A DNA stretch of 64,000 nt from Candidatus Steffania adelgidicola (GTDB taxonomy: Bacteria; Pseudomonadota; Gammaproteobacteria; Enterobacterales; Enterobacteriaceae), in assembly GCF_020541225.1 (NCBI RefSeq), contig NZ_CP045889.1, positions 868,001 through 932,000 on the forward strand, in the 5' to 3' direction. Positions 11,286 to 24,995 of the stretch are shown one piece after another. The notes beneath the pieces were generated by a model. It did no database searches and was not told where the DNA came from. It saw only the letters and a program-made list of their open reading frames with translations. The number at the start of each line of letters is the position of its first letter. The stretch's first letter is position 1. The translations under genes and the position numbers were made by a program.

Positions 11286-12638
11286 GATATTCTCATTGAT
11301 TACTAAAGAATTAATTAAATGCATACGGAAGATGCATTGATATCGAATATATTTATCGTCTCTGACGATAGAGTTTCTATTTTTTAACAGGTTGCGTGTT
11401 ACGCTCTTGCAATCTTCATGAACTTCAACTCAGTTTTAATATTAAATATTAATTAAGACGATGTCTAATTGCAGAAATAAATATATTAATGCCATGTATT
11501 GCAATCTCAAGTTTCTTCAGGAGAAGAGATTTACTCACTGCACAACAAACTTTTGTAGATACATAAAATCATTGCGTAACTTTTTTAGACAAAAAACGGT
11601 ATGGTTTCCTCTATAGGAAACTTCATATTTAAACAGTGATACTTATGTTCAAATCAAAAAAAAACGACCTGTCCGTACTTATATAAAACACTCTGATACT
11701 CAAAATAATAAAATATTTTTAATAAAAAAATAAAAAAATAATTTTTATACTTTTATCTTAGTTGTCTAAAAAAATAAAAACACGGTACATATAGAAAATA
11801 TGTGCTAACAAGTAAGTATAGATCACGAGGTTTTTTTGAAGATTTATAGCGAATATTTCACCGCTATATCCAGATAAAAACGCTGATATTCTAAACCTGT
11901 TAAGTGTATCTTTAATCATATTTCTCACTCTTTACTTAATTAACGATACAGCGATGTTTGCTAGCATAATTAAAGACCGAAGACATACCAACCATGATGT
12001 GTATCATGCTATAGATATATAACTAGCTACGATTTTAAACATAATTTACAAGTTTAGTATCGAGTCTCTTATCATAAATGGTTAATAAATGAAATTTGAT
12101 GGATTTTTATAAGATAAATCAAATGTTAATCTTTTCTATCAGGATATGATCCTTTATAAAAATATGTTGTTTATAACGTTCAAGACGATATAGAAAATGA
12201 TTATTTATCTGCACTGTCTGCTTCAGATACTTAATAAACTCACAAATAACTTTAACTAAGTGTGTAGCGATTTCTAATATACATCCTAATACCGGGATGA
12301 TATTGCTATGACTAGCCGATTACTAATCGTTTGTAGACGGGGTGATTCCTATTAACAATATTCATCTCCACGTGAATAACGTGATACATCTTACCAAGAT
12401 GTAGTGTATCGTTTGCTATATGAATATCTCACAATAACTATATTATTAAGATAAATCGCCAAACTGTATGATCTTTTATCAGTCAAAATAAAACTAAGAT
12501 TTTAATTATTTAATGCTCTTAACTTGAGAAAGTTTTAAATGTAAAATTGATGGTTTTAGGAGAAAAAATATTTTTTGATATATAAACTTTAGTTAAGTCG
12601 TCTTATCTTCTTCTTTTAAAAATGTTAATAAATCCGAA
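11286..12638. other. 1.35 kb spacer downstream of pyrG
   Basis: Very AT-rich. eno normally follows pyrG in enteric bacteria on this strand, but I found no enolase motifs here. The perfect 8-base inverted repeat TACATCTT (12385-12392) / AAGATGTA (12396-12403) is the only notable structure. Confidence 0.55.
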
Positions 12639-14288
<1,650 letters not shown>

Positions 14289-14551
14289 TTAGGTATAAAA
14301 CGGAATGATAAAAACAGGTAGCAGACTTTAACCTAGATTTTTTATCTGGTGTATATAACATCATTTTATAATACAGTCACGGAAAAATAATATGGACTAT
14401 TCTAGTTATAAAAAACAGATCACACGTATACATAATACTTACTCGAAATGAGACACTAAACAGTACATTTCTAATCGCTGATGAAAAACATTTTTGCTTT
14501 ATTCCTTTTATATCATGAATAATCTGAACTAATCACATGAGAGACTGTGAT

Positions 14552-14576
14552 TTTAATAGTATTTAATACTATTAAA
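14552..14576. repeat. 25-base perfect palindrome
   Basis: Arms TTTAATAGTATT (14552-14563) and AATACTATTAAA (14565-14576) are exact reverse complements around one central T. It lies about 280 bases upstream of the pyrG start. AT-rich, no T-run after it. Confidence 0.85.
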
Positions 14577-14952
14577 TAAACAAAGATTAAATACATTTAA
14601 TATTATAGCTTCTTGCATACTACATGGATTTGTTTTTTAAAAATCAGATTAAAGATGTACAGATAGAGAAAGAGAAACACAACATATAAAAAGACAGCCG
14701 CCTTATTTAATCTCATTACACAAAAATAGCATGTTTATGTGATTTTATTTAACACAGCTACTAATGTTATGACTTAAATTTATACTATGATATTACATAT
14801 ATTCTTATAACACTATTTTTAAATTAGTGATTCCGTAATATAGAATGATCAAATTTCATGCCATTATTTGCTTTATAAATAGCACTAATTTTTTACATAA
14901 AACAGTTTCACCGAAGCCATATAGCTTCACATACCTTCGTTCTTCCTCTCTC

Positions 14953-14975
14953 TCTATCAAGCAGTGCTTGATAGA
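14953..14975. repeat. 23-base perfect palindrome
   Basis: Arms TCTATCAAGCA (14953-14963) and TGCTTGATAGA (14965-14975) are exact reverse complements with a single central G. The shape (near-continuous dyad) suits a dimeric repressor site better than an RNA terminator, but no regulated gene is adjacent. Confidence 0.85.
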
Positions 14976-15694
14976 CCAGATCATATCAATATCTGGGAAA
15001 CTAACACTATCTTCTTCTCGGTAACATCCACTCACCTCAGAAGCTCTTATCTTAGAGAAGAATGGGTAATCAATAAATCCATTGGTAATTAATTTAATAT
15101 CATTATTTTATTTTTTAATAGAAAACGATATTAAAAAATAGAATAAGATCTGGAGTATCTAAGAAATAGCAGAGATATTCCCCACGCACTCTAGCCTTGT
15201 ATTAGCTGAATAATAATTAAGATGGTTCAATCTATCAACCACAAATTAAAAAAGATTTGATGAATTCGCGTGAGACACAATATATTAAATAGTATTCAAG
15301 CACTCCATATTCACCCTATACAGGGTTGCATCATTCATTTTAAAATAGTGTAAAGTTTAACCCAATACTAATCTCATATTAAGATCTCATGGTGTTGTAT
15401 TAGCTAAGACTGTAATGAAGGCAATCCCTCATTCTCTCGTTTAAAATATCAGTAAGAATAGACTGTTAAAATTTTGAGTAAAATTGGAAAGCTAGTGTCG
15501 TAGTGAATCTTCTGCCTACCTATTTTATCACTCAACTATAGAATAGTTTAGTCAATAACTAGGATATAGTGTCTTACGCACTTCAAATATCTTTGAAATT
15601 TTTAATACAACTATGTTAGTGTATTTTTACAAATCAGAAGACAATCTAAATGCTTTTTTATGATTTAAATCCTTTTTCTTCCCTCGACTTTACG

Positions 15695-15720
15695 TATTGC
15701 TCAATCGCTATTGAGCAATA
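15695..15720. repeat. 11-base inverted repeat with 4-base loop
   Basis: Arms TATTGCTCAAT (15695-15705) and ATTGAGCAATA (15710-15720) flank CGCT. It would form a tight hairpin in either transcript. No T-tract follows directly. Confidence 0.85.
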
Positions 15721-16372
15721 TTACCTCATGTTAATATTATAATAATATTGATTTATTATAAATACGCTAATTAATTCACTTTTTGTTCAGATAAAAAAAC
15801 TCCCCATAATCCACTCTAGCTAAAAATAAGAAAATCGTTATACTTACTTCTTATAAATAAAAATATAATAATATTAGTGAGATCATTTATCACTTACAGA
15901 AAATACGATTGTCTTTGTAGAAAACTGACACTAAATGACTGTATAATCTTCCTTGCGCTATCTCTAACTATCTATTCGGTCCAAACAATAAATTTAAAAA
16001 CTATATTCTCATACTTCAAAACGGAATCCCAAAAAACGGAAATGCGACTGGTCCTCTTTACCAAATAACAGAAATTATTATCCAAGCCTTTTTCTGTATT
16101 TAAAAGACATATTAAACCGTTTTATCAACGTATAAAAATCTAATTATAAAGCCACCCTTCCATTGATACTAAAGAGTGTGATATCCAGCACCAGTAGCCT
16201 TTGAAACCTTCAAATCAAGTCTTACCTTGATCAACATTAATGTAGTAAAACAGTGTTTTTATCTATCAGATGACGATAAATCATTCAACTGAAATACCTT
16301 TAAAAAAACATACGGCTTTCTAGACTGACATAGTTTCTACTGTGTTTGAGCTAAGTTTAACTTATGTAATCA

Positions 16373-16900
16373 TCAAGATTAATTGATATAGATATGAGCG
16401 GATTAGACTGAAAATTCTATCACTGAAGTCTTTATCGGTATTACCCCATGCATACTCAGAATCTATTATCTTAGATATCTCTAATATTTGATATCAAATC
16501 TCGAAATATATCCTTATCATTAAAGACGTTTCTATATCTTATATAGATACTTCATCCTACGGAACAATCTTAAGATGCATCTCAAGTCTATTTATTCATC
16601 GATCGAGTAAAATCCATGCAATACGTACATCATTACAGCACCCTATCGTCATATACTTTCGCTGTCTTAACCGAAATAGTGCGGGATCTTACCCGAATTC
16701 ATTTTCCTATCGACTGATCAACGCTACTAAAAATCAGAGAACAGAGAAAATCTAAGCAGGTAGTCAACACACCTTCTGTAATCATTATCAATACTAATAA
16801 CGCTCCAAAACAGAGTATGATTAAACCTGTTATGCTGGCATTAAAGTTCTCTACAAAACGTATGGAAACATTTTTACCACACTTGAATTTAATTGACTAG
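16373..16900 (+). pseudogene. seqA: seqA remnant (negative regulator of replication initiation)
   Basis: SeqA binds hemimethylated GATC sites and sequesters oriC; in enteric genomes seqA is directly upstream of pgm on the same strand, as here. From 16637 to the TAG at 16898 a single frame reads as the C-terminal half of SeqA with one internal TGA at 16715. Pieces align without gaps: STLSS / STLYS, TEIVRDLTRIHF / TESLHGRTRVYF, STLLK / QTLLK, NTPSVIIINTNNAPKQSMI / GTPYWVITNTNTGRKCSMI. Upstream, LRCISSLFIHRS matches VRAMRELLLSDE in another frame, and IDIDMS near 16383 matches the N-terminal IEVDDE. The total of 528 bases is close to the 546 of E. coli seqA. The start codon, reading frame and one sense codon are lost, so it cannot make SeqA. 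Confidence 0.78.
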
Positions 16901-16916
16901 TAACGGAGTAACGCCA

Positions 16917-18560
16917 ATGGCCCATCATCCCCGCGCCGGGCAGCCGGCTCGTCAGAGCGATTTAATTAATGTTGCGCAATTAATATCACAGTATTATGTA
17001 CTTCATCCAGAGCCTAGCGATAATGCTCAGAGAGTCAAATTTGGTACTTCAGGACATCGCGGTAGCGCTAGACGCCATAGCTTTAACGAAGCCCATATTT
17101 TAGCTATTAGTCAGGCTATCGTCACAGAGCGTATCCGGCAGGGTATTCAAGGGCCGTGCTATGTAGGTAAAGATACGCATGCACTCTCTGAAGCAGCATT
17201 TATCTCAGTATTAGAAGTATTAAATGCAAATAATGTAGAAGTAATTGTACAAACAGATAACGGATATACGCCGACACCGGTAATTTCTAACGCTATCCTG
17301 ACTTATAACCAAAAAGGGGGAGCGCTAGCTGATGGTATCATTATTACACCTTCCCATAACCCGCCAGAAGATGGCGGAATTAAATACAATCTGCCAAATG
17401 GGGGGCCAGCTGACACTACAGTAACCCAAACTATCGAAAAGTATGCTAATGCACTATTGGCCGATAATTTACGTAACGTAAAGCGCCTAACACTGAAGAA
17501 AGCCTGGAAAAATGGTCATATCCATACCCGAGATCTAGTCCAACCTTATGTTGAAGGGCTAGCTAGAGTGGTCAATATGCAAGCAATACAACGTTCTGGA
17601 TTAAAATTAAATATTGATCCACTGGGTGGATCCGGTATCCTCTATTGGCAACGTATCGCTGAGTATTACCAGTTAGATCTAACTGTAGTCAATGAAGAAG
17701 TGGATCAGACATTCCGTTTTATGCATCTCGATCATGACGGCATCATTCGCATGGACTGTTCATCAGACGCAGCAATGACCGGGCTGTTGGCGAAGCGTGA
17801 TAAATTTGATTTAGCATTCGCTAATGATCCCGACCATGACAGGCACGGCATAGTCACCCCGGCTGGTTTGATGAAACCTAATGATTACCTGGTAACAGCT
17901 ATTAACTATTTATTCCAGCACCGGCCTTTATGGGGGTATGAGATAAACGTAGGTAAAACGTTAGTATCGAGCAGCATGATTGACTGGGTGGTAAAAAGTC
18001 TCGGCCGCCGACTGGTAGAAATGCCGGTAGGTTTTAAGTGGTTTGTAGAGGGGTTGTTTAACGGTAGTTTAGGTTTCGGCGGAGAAGAAAGCGCGGGTGC
18101 GTCTTTCCTCTGCTTTGACCGTCAACCCTGGTCTACTGATAAAGACGGTATAATCATGTGTCTATTGGCAGCTGAAATTACCGCAGTTACCGGTAAAAAT
18201 CCACAGCATAATTATAATACTCTAGCTTATCACTTTGGTTCTCCCAGTTATAACAGAATCCAAGCGCCCGCTAGTCACGAGCAAAAAACAATTCTATCAA
18301 AACTTTCGTCAGACGAAATCGGCCCTAGTCGACTAGCAGGCGATCCGATCACAGCACGACTAACCACGGCTCCGGGAAATGGAGCATCTATTGGCGGAAT
18401 CAAGATAATAACAAAAAATGGCTGGTTTGCAGTTCGCTCTTCCGGGACAGAAGAGTCATATAAGCTTTACTGCGAAAGCTTTCTTGGCGAAGAGCACCGT
18501 TTGCAGATTGAGAGAGAGGCATTCGATATCGTAAATAATTTACTCATAGTATCGAAATAA
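16917..18560 (+). CDS. pgm: phosphoglucomutase
   Basis: Interconverts glucose 1-phosphate and glucose 6-phosphate, supplying sugar nucleotides such as dTDP-glucose for the rhamnose pathway. The 547 residues match E. coli Pgm (546). The phospho-acceptor Ser146 lies in [12 protein letters not shown], the metal loop in [13 protein letters not shown], the sugar loop in GEESAGASF and the phosphate loop in [11 protein letters not shown]. The ATG at 16917 has GGAG 8 bases upstream and matches the E. coli N-terminus; a TTG at 16893 is in frame but overlaps the seqA remnant. The seqA-pgm arrangement is the enteric one, so promoter elements formerly in or upstream of seqA may still drive it. Confidence 0.97.
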   Translation: MAHHPRAGQPARQSDLINVAQLISQYYVLHPEPSDNAQRVKFGTSGHRGSARRHSFNEAHILAISQAIVTERIRQGIQGPCYVGKDTHALSEAAFISVLEVLNANNVEVIVQTDNGYTPTPVISNAILTYNQKGGALADGIIITPSHNPPEDGGIKYNLPNGGPADTTVTQTIEKYANALLADNLRNVKRLTLKKAWKNGHIHTRDLVQPYVEGLARVVNMQAIQRSGLKLNIDPLGGSGILYWQRIAEYYQLDLTVVNEEVDQTFRFMHLDHDGIIRMDCSSDAAMTGLLAKRDKFDLAFANDPDHDRHGIVTPAGLMKPNDYLVTAINYLFQHRPLWGYEINVGKTLVSSSMIDWVVKSLGRRLVEMPVGFKWFVEGLFNGSLGFGGEESAGASFLCFDRQPWSTDKDGIIMCLLAAEITAVTGKNPQHNYNTLAYHFGSPSYNRIQAPASHEQKTILSKLSSDEIGPSRLAGDPITARLTTAPGNGASIGGIKIITKNGWFAVRSSGTEESYKLYCESFLGEEHRLQIEREAFDIVNNLLIVSK

Positions 18561-18983
18561 AAAATTACCTTATATACATATCTCCCCTGAGATAACACAT
18601 ACTACACTTCAATTCACATGGACATATTTTATCTTCAAGATATAGTATATAAAACAATACCATGATAATTTATGTCCATTCTAAGCAAGGACTGACTTCT
18701 CTTTACAAGAGATACGACCTAAAGCTTCAGTTACCTTATTATTATTCATATAACGCTGGTATTTGTTTAGAAATCTATAAGCACTTCTCTAATAAAACAT
18801 TTTTTGATATTTTTTAAGAGTATTAAGTCAACACCTCCAATCAATTATCTCTCCAGTAGGAATATTTTATTTTTGAGTAAACAACACCGTGGAAAATATT
18901 CATCAAAACAAAACAAATGTAAGAAGACTATTGTAAAAAAATAATAAAACTATAATTTCAGTGGTCTTAAATTTTTTACCGAA
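18561..18983. other. spacer between convergent pgm and the glycosyltransferase
   Basis: About 420 AT-rich bases. No coding remnant and no convincing intrinsic terminator for either convergent gene was seen. Confidence 0.6.
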
Positions 18984-19799
18984 TTAATTATCCTGATGTA
19001 ACATCGGAATATCTCTTAAAAACTGTTTGTTATATTGGCGTCTTTCACGGTCAAAAAACCATCCCCACTTGTTAAAGTAAGCTATCGCAGAACATATATG
19101 ATAACGTAACATCGTTATGTTTTTATATGATCCTTTCCCAAATAAATGTGTAATAGTTACACCAGGGAAATAAACGATATTTGTTAGTCGTAAAGCGCGA
19201 CGGCAAAGATCAACATCTTCAAGATACATAAAATAACGTTCATCAAAGCCATGCAGTTTTTTTAAAAGCTCACACTTTAACAACATAAAACACCCTGAAA
19301 CAGAAGGCACAAAAAAAGTTTGATTATAATCAGCTTGTTGCAGCTCATAGTTAACATCCATTTTCCTCCCTAAAGTAGGTAAAAAATACCTTAAGAGTAA
19401 ATTGAGAGGGGTTGGTAGCAACCTACAGCTATACTGAAATCGCCCGTCACTATAACACATACGAGGTGAAACGAATTGATGTGCACCTAAACAGGCAAAA
19501 CGGTAGAGGCATTCTACTGAACCAGAAGTGAAGCTAATATCTGGATTGCAAATTAAAAAATATTTAAAATCCATCAAGTAAAGCATTATGGCTAAATTAT
19601 GAGCTTGTGCAAATCCAACATTATATCCACTTAAAATATAATATAGACGATCATTATTAAGAGATGAAGCCCATCCCGAACCACCATTGTCAATTAAAAC
19701 AATACGTTCTACACATTGTTCGCGTAGTAACGATCGCAATGTATTTTCAACTTGCTCATAGCTATGGTGATATAAAACAATAGATGCTATCACCTGCAT
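18984..19799 (-). CDS. family 2 glycosyltransferase, probable rhamnosyltransferase (WbbL-like)
   Basis: 271 residues with a GT-A fold. The N-terminus (MQVIASIVLYHHSYEQVENTL) is the nucleotide-binding strand, then VLIDNGGSG, the NVGFAQAHN stretch, a CNPDIS metal motif (the NPD variant typical of dTDP-rhamnosyl transferases) near residue 90, and the catalytic-base region YFMYLEDVDLCRRA near 195. The C-terminal HLFGKGSYKN...YHICSAIAYFNKWGW matches the WbbL class. I chose the ATG at 19799 with GGAAGAG upstream; an in-frame start at 19817 is less likely. It is 73 bases downstream of rfbD on the same strand, so the sugar is probably rhamnose. The acceptor is unknown. The gene looks more AT-rich than its neighbours, as is common for O-antigen genes. 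Confidence 0.8.
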   Translation of the reverse strand: MQVIASIVLYHHSYEQVENTLRSLLREQCVERIVLIDNGGSGWASSLNNDRLYYILSGYNVGFAQAHNLAIMLYLMDFKYFLICNPDISFTSGSVECLYRFACLGAHQFVSPRMCYSDGRFQYSCRLLPTPLNLLLRYFLPTLGRKMDVNYELQQADYNQTFFVPSVSGCFMLLKCELLKKLHGFDERYFMYLEDVDLCRRALRLTNIVYFPGVTITHLFGKGSYKNITMLRYHICSAIAYFNKWGWFFDRERRQYNKQFLRDIPMLHQDN

Positions 19800-19872
19800 T
19801 TTTTTCTCTTCCAGCATTTTTATTAAGCTAATCCAAGTTTTGGTATACCACTTTCTTTATCATTGCTTCTTA

Positions 19873-20736
19873 CTAAGATAAAACTATCTTTACAACAGCT
19901 TTTAATTGCCGCTTAAAAATACTAGGTGTCAAGTTTAAGGCAAGAATTTTATTGGTATTAAGCACGGAGTAAATTGGTCTAGAGGCTAATGTTGGATAAT
20001 CAGCCGTTAAAATCGGCTTTAATGTAACTCTATAGTCATATAAACCTAAAACCTGTGCAGAAAAAAATATAGCTTTTGCAAAATCATACCATGAAACCAC
20101 AGTATCACCACAATAATGGAAAATTCCCCTCGGTATCGTCTGTGCCTTTAACATACGAATAATCACTTCAGCAATATCCCCAGCGTAGGTCGGACAACTC
20201 CGTTGATCATAGACAACCTCGAGTTCTTGACGTTCATAACCAAGCCTCAGCATTGTTTTAACAAAATTATTTCCATACTCACTAAATACCCAAGAGGTTC
20301 TAATAATAACAGTGTTGGGATTTATCTTTAAAGCTGCTATCTCTCCAGCCAGTTTTGTACACCCATATACGTTTTTAGGAAAACAAGGCATATCCTCACT
20401 ATATGGTTTTGTAGCTAAGCCATCAAATACATAATCCGTAGAGATATGAAAAAATGGAACATTTAATTTTACTGAAACAGCAGCAAGATTTTGAGTGCCG
20501 TTTTTGTTAACAGCCTGAGCTATTTCAGCCTCTGATTCTGCTTTATCAACAGCCGTATAAGCTGCAGCATTTACAATTACATCAGGTAGATACGTTGATG
20601 CTATAAGATTGACTTGAGCTAGATCAGTGATATCTAATTCATAACGATCTGTTGCCCGTATTCCCCACCCTGCCGGAAGACGATCTTGAAAACAACGCCC
20701 TAACTGCCCATGTGAACCACTCAAGAGCACTTTCAT
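19873..20736 (-). CDS. rfbD: dTDP-4-dehydrorhamnose reductase
   Basis: Last step of dTDP-L-rhamnose synthesis, NAD(P)H-dependent. Extended short-chain dehydrogenase of 287 residues. The Rossmann glycine motif is MKVLLSGSHGQLG, then VNAAAYTAVDKAES, the catalytic Thr in ISTDYVFDG (about 100) and the YxxxK pair Tyr124/Lys128 in NVYGCTKLAGE. The ATG at 20736 is chosen because the Rossmann strand begins there; the longer in-frame start at 20784 adds 16 unrelated residues. It appears to head a two-gene operon with the rhamnosyltransferase. rfbA, rfbB and rfbC are not in this window and must be elsewhere for the pathway to work. Confidence 0.92.
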   Translation of the reverse strand: MKVLLSGSHGQLGRCFQDRLPAGWGIRATDRYELDITDLAQVNLIASTYLPDVIVNAAAYTAVDKAESEAEIAQAVNKNGTQNLAAVSVKLNVPFFHISTDYVFDGLATKPYSEDMPCFPKNVYGCTKLAGEIAALKINPNTVIIRTSWVFSEYGNNFVKTMLRLGYERQELEVVYDQRSCPTYAGDIAEVIIRMLKAQTIPRGIFHYCGDTVVSWYDFAKAIFFSAQVLGLYDYRVTLKPILTADYPTLASRPIYSVLNTNKILALNLTPSIFKRQLKAVVKIVLS

Positions 20737-23145
20737 AGATTCATCTCTTTTTACAGTTTTCGCATGTTTTTTCCCTGAAAGCAAGGCGTTTTTTTATCAT
20801 ATCAGTCGACTATTTTATTTCACCTTGTCGCCTCTAGATGAGGAGTTTTTGAAAAGATCATATAGAATCCAGTATGCATTTATACTTTATAAAATCGGAG
20901 TAAGATTTCGATAATTCTTATATGTCAAATTATTGTATAAAGTTTCATCACTCAGTGTTATATATTTCAATATAGTTATTAACTGATAATATATTCTTAG
21001 ATAATATATAAAGATTGTTTTTATGAACAGGTAATCCCCCCATCAAAAAAAATAGAACTTAACTGCAAGAAAGTGACGAACCACATTCCTTTCATTTAAA
21101 CAAGAAAATTTCTTCACTATATTTAAAAAGTGTAACCATATTGGTTACTTTTAAAAAACGAGGATTTCACCTGTTAGTAACAGTTTACTTACTCCTCTCC
21201 TAAAAGAGAGACGCTACTCTTACTGATTTAAGAGTATTAACCGGTAGTCGTATATAAATAGTTGACTTCTACTGTCTCTTTCTCAGTTTTAAATCGTTAT
21301 TCAAACCAGCCAGTACTAATCAGTTTATACAACAAAACAGACAAAACACTAGAGTTATCTATACTTGGATACAAGGTCTCTTATAAAACCCACTAATAAA
21401 AAACAATATACATCAATCTAATGCATATAGATGAGGTTACACTGATGCGCCTAATACTGTAACTAGGAATGCCTGAATGAATTTTAAGGAATAAAATGCT
21501 ATTGCATTTAATAAAAATCTTGCTCAATCGATGTTTTTCCTAAACCCCTATTACCTATCCTAGGGGTTTGTCTTCAAAAAACTTTATAACCTTTTAAAAT
21601 ACCATTCTTGAACTTTTTCTTACTCGTAGCCGTATAATAGTTGAAAGCATTAGTGTTAGTTAAGAGATTGGAACTCTTATCCCTGAAAACCAGGATTACT
21701 CTAGGTTCTAAAGAAACAACCTAGACTCTTTAAAATACTATGGCAGAGGTGAAAACTATGTTTTTTATATTTTGGTTATTTTAGTATCCGAAGCTAAGTG
21801 GAAAAATTTACTAAGGGAAAACTAAACGCCATTCGCATGAAATATAATATTGATAATTTTGTTATTATAGTCGACTCTCAATAATCTGGCATTATATCAT
21901 CAATATCTGCTATGTGACTAAAATTTTATTCCTCAAAAAATTTTATCGATACATAGCTAGTATACACATCTAAAATATAGCATCATATATTGTAATACTA
22001 CATATCACCTACTCCTAAGAAACACGCTAATATTATTCATAATATGAATATTGAAAAACAACCGTACAATCTAGCAAACTTAGTAAGTACACTCTTCTCT
22101 AATTTTAAATATAGATAAAAACATCAATCCAAACAAAAAATTAGCATTTAGAGATGAACGGCGAAAAATAACAGGATAGATGTGCTGTTTAAAAAACATC
22201 AAGCATCTATTGCAGAATATCTATTCTTAATACCACGGTTTATTCAGTATATATATTTAAATATAGGATGATGACTTGCATTACTTTAGAATCATAGGTG
22301 ATCAGATGAAAATCTGATGATTTGTGTTATGAATCTCTTGTAATGTAAACAAGATGTTTACTAGAAAAGTAGTCCCACAGAGAATGGTAACCTATTTAGA
22401 TACCATAAAAATATTATTTTTATTAAACACCGTTTTAAAATCAAACAACTATCTTTGTTAGGCTGAATAACGCTTTGTTTTTCTTTAATACCAAGCAAGA
22501 TTGGTATCTATTTTAATACTTAACAAACCATGAAATAATAAAATGCCAAATATTTTAGTAAGAAAATAATTTGGAGTATTCCTGCTTTTGACTTTTTCGA
22601 ACTATAATAATAAAAATATAACACAATAAAAATGCTATAAAGGTTCAAGCTTTAGGATATGTTTATATACAAACACTATTAAAACGCCGTTCAAGAAATT
22701 AAACACTTTTAATTGTTTTATACTTCGGCTTTCATTTCCTCTGTTTTAGATCGAAAAAGGAAATGTTAAGGGATAGAAACATTATATGTGTAAACATAAT
22801 CCGGCCTGTACGAAAGAAAATGACAGCTGTGTTTGTAAATAATATAGATACATACTTGTTACCTAATATCTTCCCTAAGATTATATGCTAAAATTACCAT
22901 TTTCTTGAAAAGAATAAGGCGTAGCAAGCTAGATTTATACAATAAGAGTTAGAACATATAGCGTCTGATCGTATTGTATCAACCTAAGAAACAAATAGAT
23001 TCTACGGGAATCATGAACAGTATTAAATGACCTGAAAAATAATTGCAATATTAAAAACACCTTATAAAGGTATCTGCTTTTAAAAGCATACAGGATGCAT
23101 AATGGAAGTTTCAGATGGAATAATAGATATGTATTTATCATGATA
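20737..23145. other. 2.4 kb spacer, no gene recognised
   Basis: AT-rich region between rfbD and mdlB. I looked for rfbB, which often lies upstream of rfbD, and did not recognise it. A hairpin with arms AAACCCCTA (21542-21550) and TAGGGGTTT (21561-21569) stands out, but no T-run follows on either strand. Confidence 0.6.
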
Positions 23146-23171
23146 AATTGCATTAAAATTATAATGCAATT
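23146..23171 (-). terminator. probable mdlAB terminator
   Basis: Starting 19 bases past the mdlB stop, the minus strand forms a perfect 10-bp stem, AATTGCATTA / TAATGCAATT, with a 6-base loop, followed by TATCATGAT. The stem position suits the end of the mdlA-mdlB transcript; the U-tract is weak, so efficiency is doubtful. Confidence 0.5.
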
Positions 23172-23189
23172 CAGAGACTAAGCCGGCGG

Positions 23190-24995
23190 TTAGAGTGGGA
23201 GCTCCCCTGAAAGCACGATACGAGAGACGGGAATCTGAGATTCTTCGTCGCGTAGAGCCTGATCTGCCTGCTGCAGCTGATACATCTGATAATAACGTCC
23301 TTGTCCCTCCAACAACTTAGTATGCGTTCCACGTTCTACTACTTTACCATGATGTAATACTAAGATTTGATCTGCATCTAGCACCGTTGACAACCTGTGC
23401 GCAATCACCAACAGTGTGGTATGCCGACGGACTTCCTGTAGTGCACGTGCGATCGCTTGTTCAGTACCAGAATCAATATTGGCGGTAGCCTCGTCAAGAA
23501 TTAATATAGCTGGCATAGATACCAGCACTCGCGCCAAGGCTAATAGTTGCTTTTGCCCTACCGACAGTCTATTACCTTGCTCACCGAGTTCAGAGAATAT
23601 CCCGCCAGGTAGAGAACGAACTAACGCCGCTAATTCCACCTTTTCGAGTGCATGCCAGATCTGTTGTTCACTTATATTGCGCCCCAGAGCAATGTTTGTA
23701 TAGACCGTTTCAGCCATTACAACCGGATCTTGCTGAACCATTGCAATACTCTTGCGTAACGCATAATGACTAAGAGTTTCAATAGGCCTTCCATCTAGCA
23801 TTAGTGTACCCTGATTTACTGGGTAGTACCCCATTATAAGACTAGCTAACGTACTCTTTCCACTACCCGTATGTCCCACTAAAGCAATGAAGCTTTTCGC
23901 TGGTGCTAGCAGAGAAATATCCTGTAACACAAATGATTCATAATGATAACCAAACTGGAGGTTCCGTAATTCAATAGTACCATCCCTAAGAGGACAGTCA
24001 TCTTGTCCATAATGCTGTGCAGGACTATCTATTAGTTCAAAGATACGTTCACCTGCAGCAACCGCCTGTTGCATAATAGATTGTTGGGATGTTAACTCGA
24101 TTAGCGGTTCATTGAGACGACCAAGATAGTTTATAAATACGTACAGGATCCCCACGCCGATCACCCCGTTTGGACTCAATCCAAACATTAACAGTATACC
24201 GCATAATATTAGAGTAAACAATAAGCTAAGCAATGGACGTAGAAGATAGCCTTCTAGACGAAGCGTCTCCATACGCGTCTGGAAATGGACGTAACTCGAA
24301 TTCTGAAGTTTTTCTCTGAAACGCTGCTGCTGTCGGAATTGTTGAATTACCTCCATACCGTTAATGATTTCATTTAAAATATTATTTATATCAGCTACAT
24401 AATAACGAATCCGCCGAACAATCGGGGTACTATAACGCTGATAAAACCACATAACCACAACCACTACCGGAAATAGAAGCAACGAGATACATGCTAATCG
24501 CCAGTCTAGCAAAAACATGGCCACCAATGTAGCCGTGATTAATGCTGCGCTTCGCAAGATAGTAGCCACCACCGTGACGTATAAATCTTTTACCACTTCT
24601 GTATCATTAGTTACCCTAGAAATAAACTGTCCTACTGCCTGAGTATCAAAGATACTTAAAGGTTGACATAGCGCAGCATCCATAACTTCCGTGCGCAGCT
24701 TCTGCACCACTGTTAATGCGATCCGGTTGAATAATAATACCTGAAAATATCGCAGCGTAGCTGAAAGCACCTGTAGACCCAAAAAAAACAGCACTAAACA
24801 CTCCACCCGCCAGAATGGCAATATTCTATCCGGAAACATATCATCGATAAAATGGCTAATTACTATCGGACCTGAAACTTCCGCAGTCGCTGCCAACCCC
24901 AGCATAAAGAGCCCTATCGTCAATCGTCTTCGATAGGGACGCCCATAGAGAAGAAGTCTCCTAAGAGTAGGCCACAGACTAATCCAATTACGCAC
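23190..24995 (-). CDS. mdlB: multidrug-type ABC exporter, MdlB half-transporter
   Basis: Inner-membrane half-transporter (601 residues; E. coli 593) with six membrane helices in about the first 310 residues and a nucleotide-binding domain after that: Walker [16 protein letters not shown] signature [13 protein letters not shown], Walker [15 protein letters not shown] and the switch histidine in VIAHRLSTV. It starts with GTG at 24995, preceded by a perfect AAGGAGG six bases away, and overlaps the end of mdlA by 8 bases, indicating translational coupling and a heterodimer with MdlA. The substrate is not established. Retention of an exporter pair in so reduced a segment suggests an envelope or lipid-related role, which is inference. 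Confidence 0.93.
   Translation of the reverse strand: MRNWISLWPTLRRLLLYGRPYRRRLTIGLFMLGLAATAEVSGPIVISHFIDDMFPDRILPFWRVECLVLFFLGLQVLSATLRYFQVLLFNRIALTVVQKLRTEVMDAALCQPLSIFDTQAVGQFISRVTNDTEVVKDLYVTVVATILRSAALITATLVAMFLLDWRLACISLLLFPVVVVVMWFYQRYSTPIVRRIRYYVADINNILNEIINGMEVIQQFRQQQRFREKLQNSSYVHFQTRMETLRLEGYLLRPLLSLLFTLILCGILLMFGLSPNGVIGVGILYVFINYLGRLNEPLIELTSQQSIMQQAVAAGERIFELIDSPAQHYGQDDCPLRDGTIELRNLQFGYHYESFVLQDISLLAPAKSFIALVGHTGSGKSTLASLIMGYYPVNQGTLMLDGRPIETLSHYALRKSIAMVQQDPVVMAETVYTNIALGRNISEQQIWHALEKVELAALVRSLPGGIFSELGEQGNRLSVGQKQLLALARVLVSMPAILILDEATANIDSGTEQAIARALQEVRRHTTLLVIAHRLSTVLDADQILVLHHGKVVERGTHTKLLEGQGRYYQMYQLQQADQALRDEESQIPVSRIVLSGELPL

Noticed and set aside
15877-16068. 63-codon open frame on the plus strand
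   Set aside because: No family similarity, no ribosome binding site, AT-rich composition of spacer.
21542-21569. AAACCCCTA/TAGGGGTTT hairpin as a terminator
   Set aside because: No T-run on either strand and no gene ending nearby.
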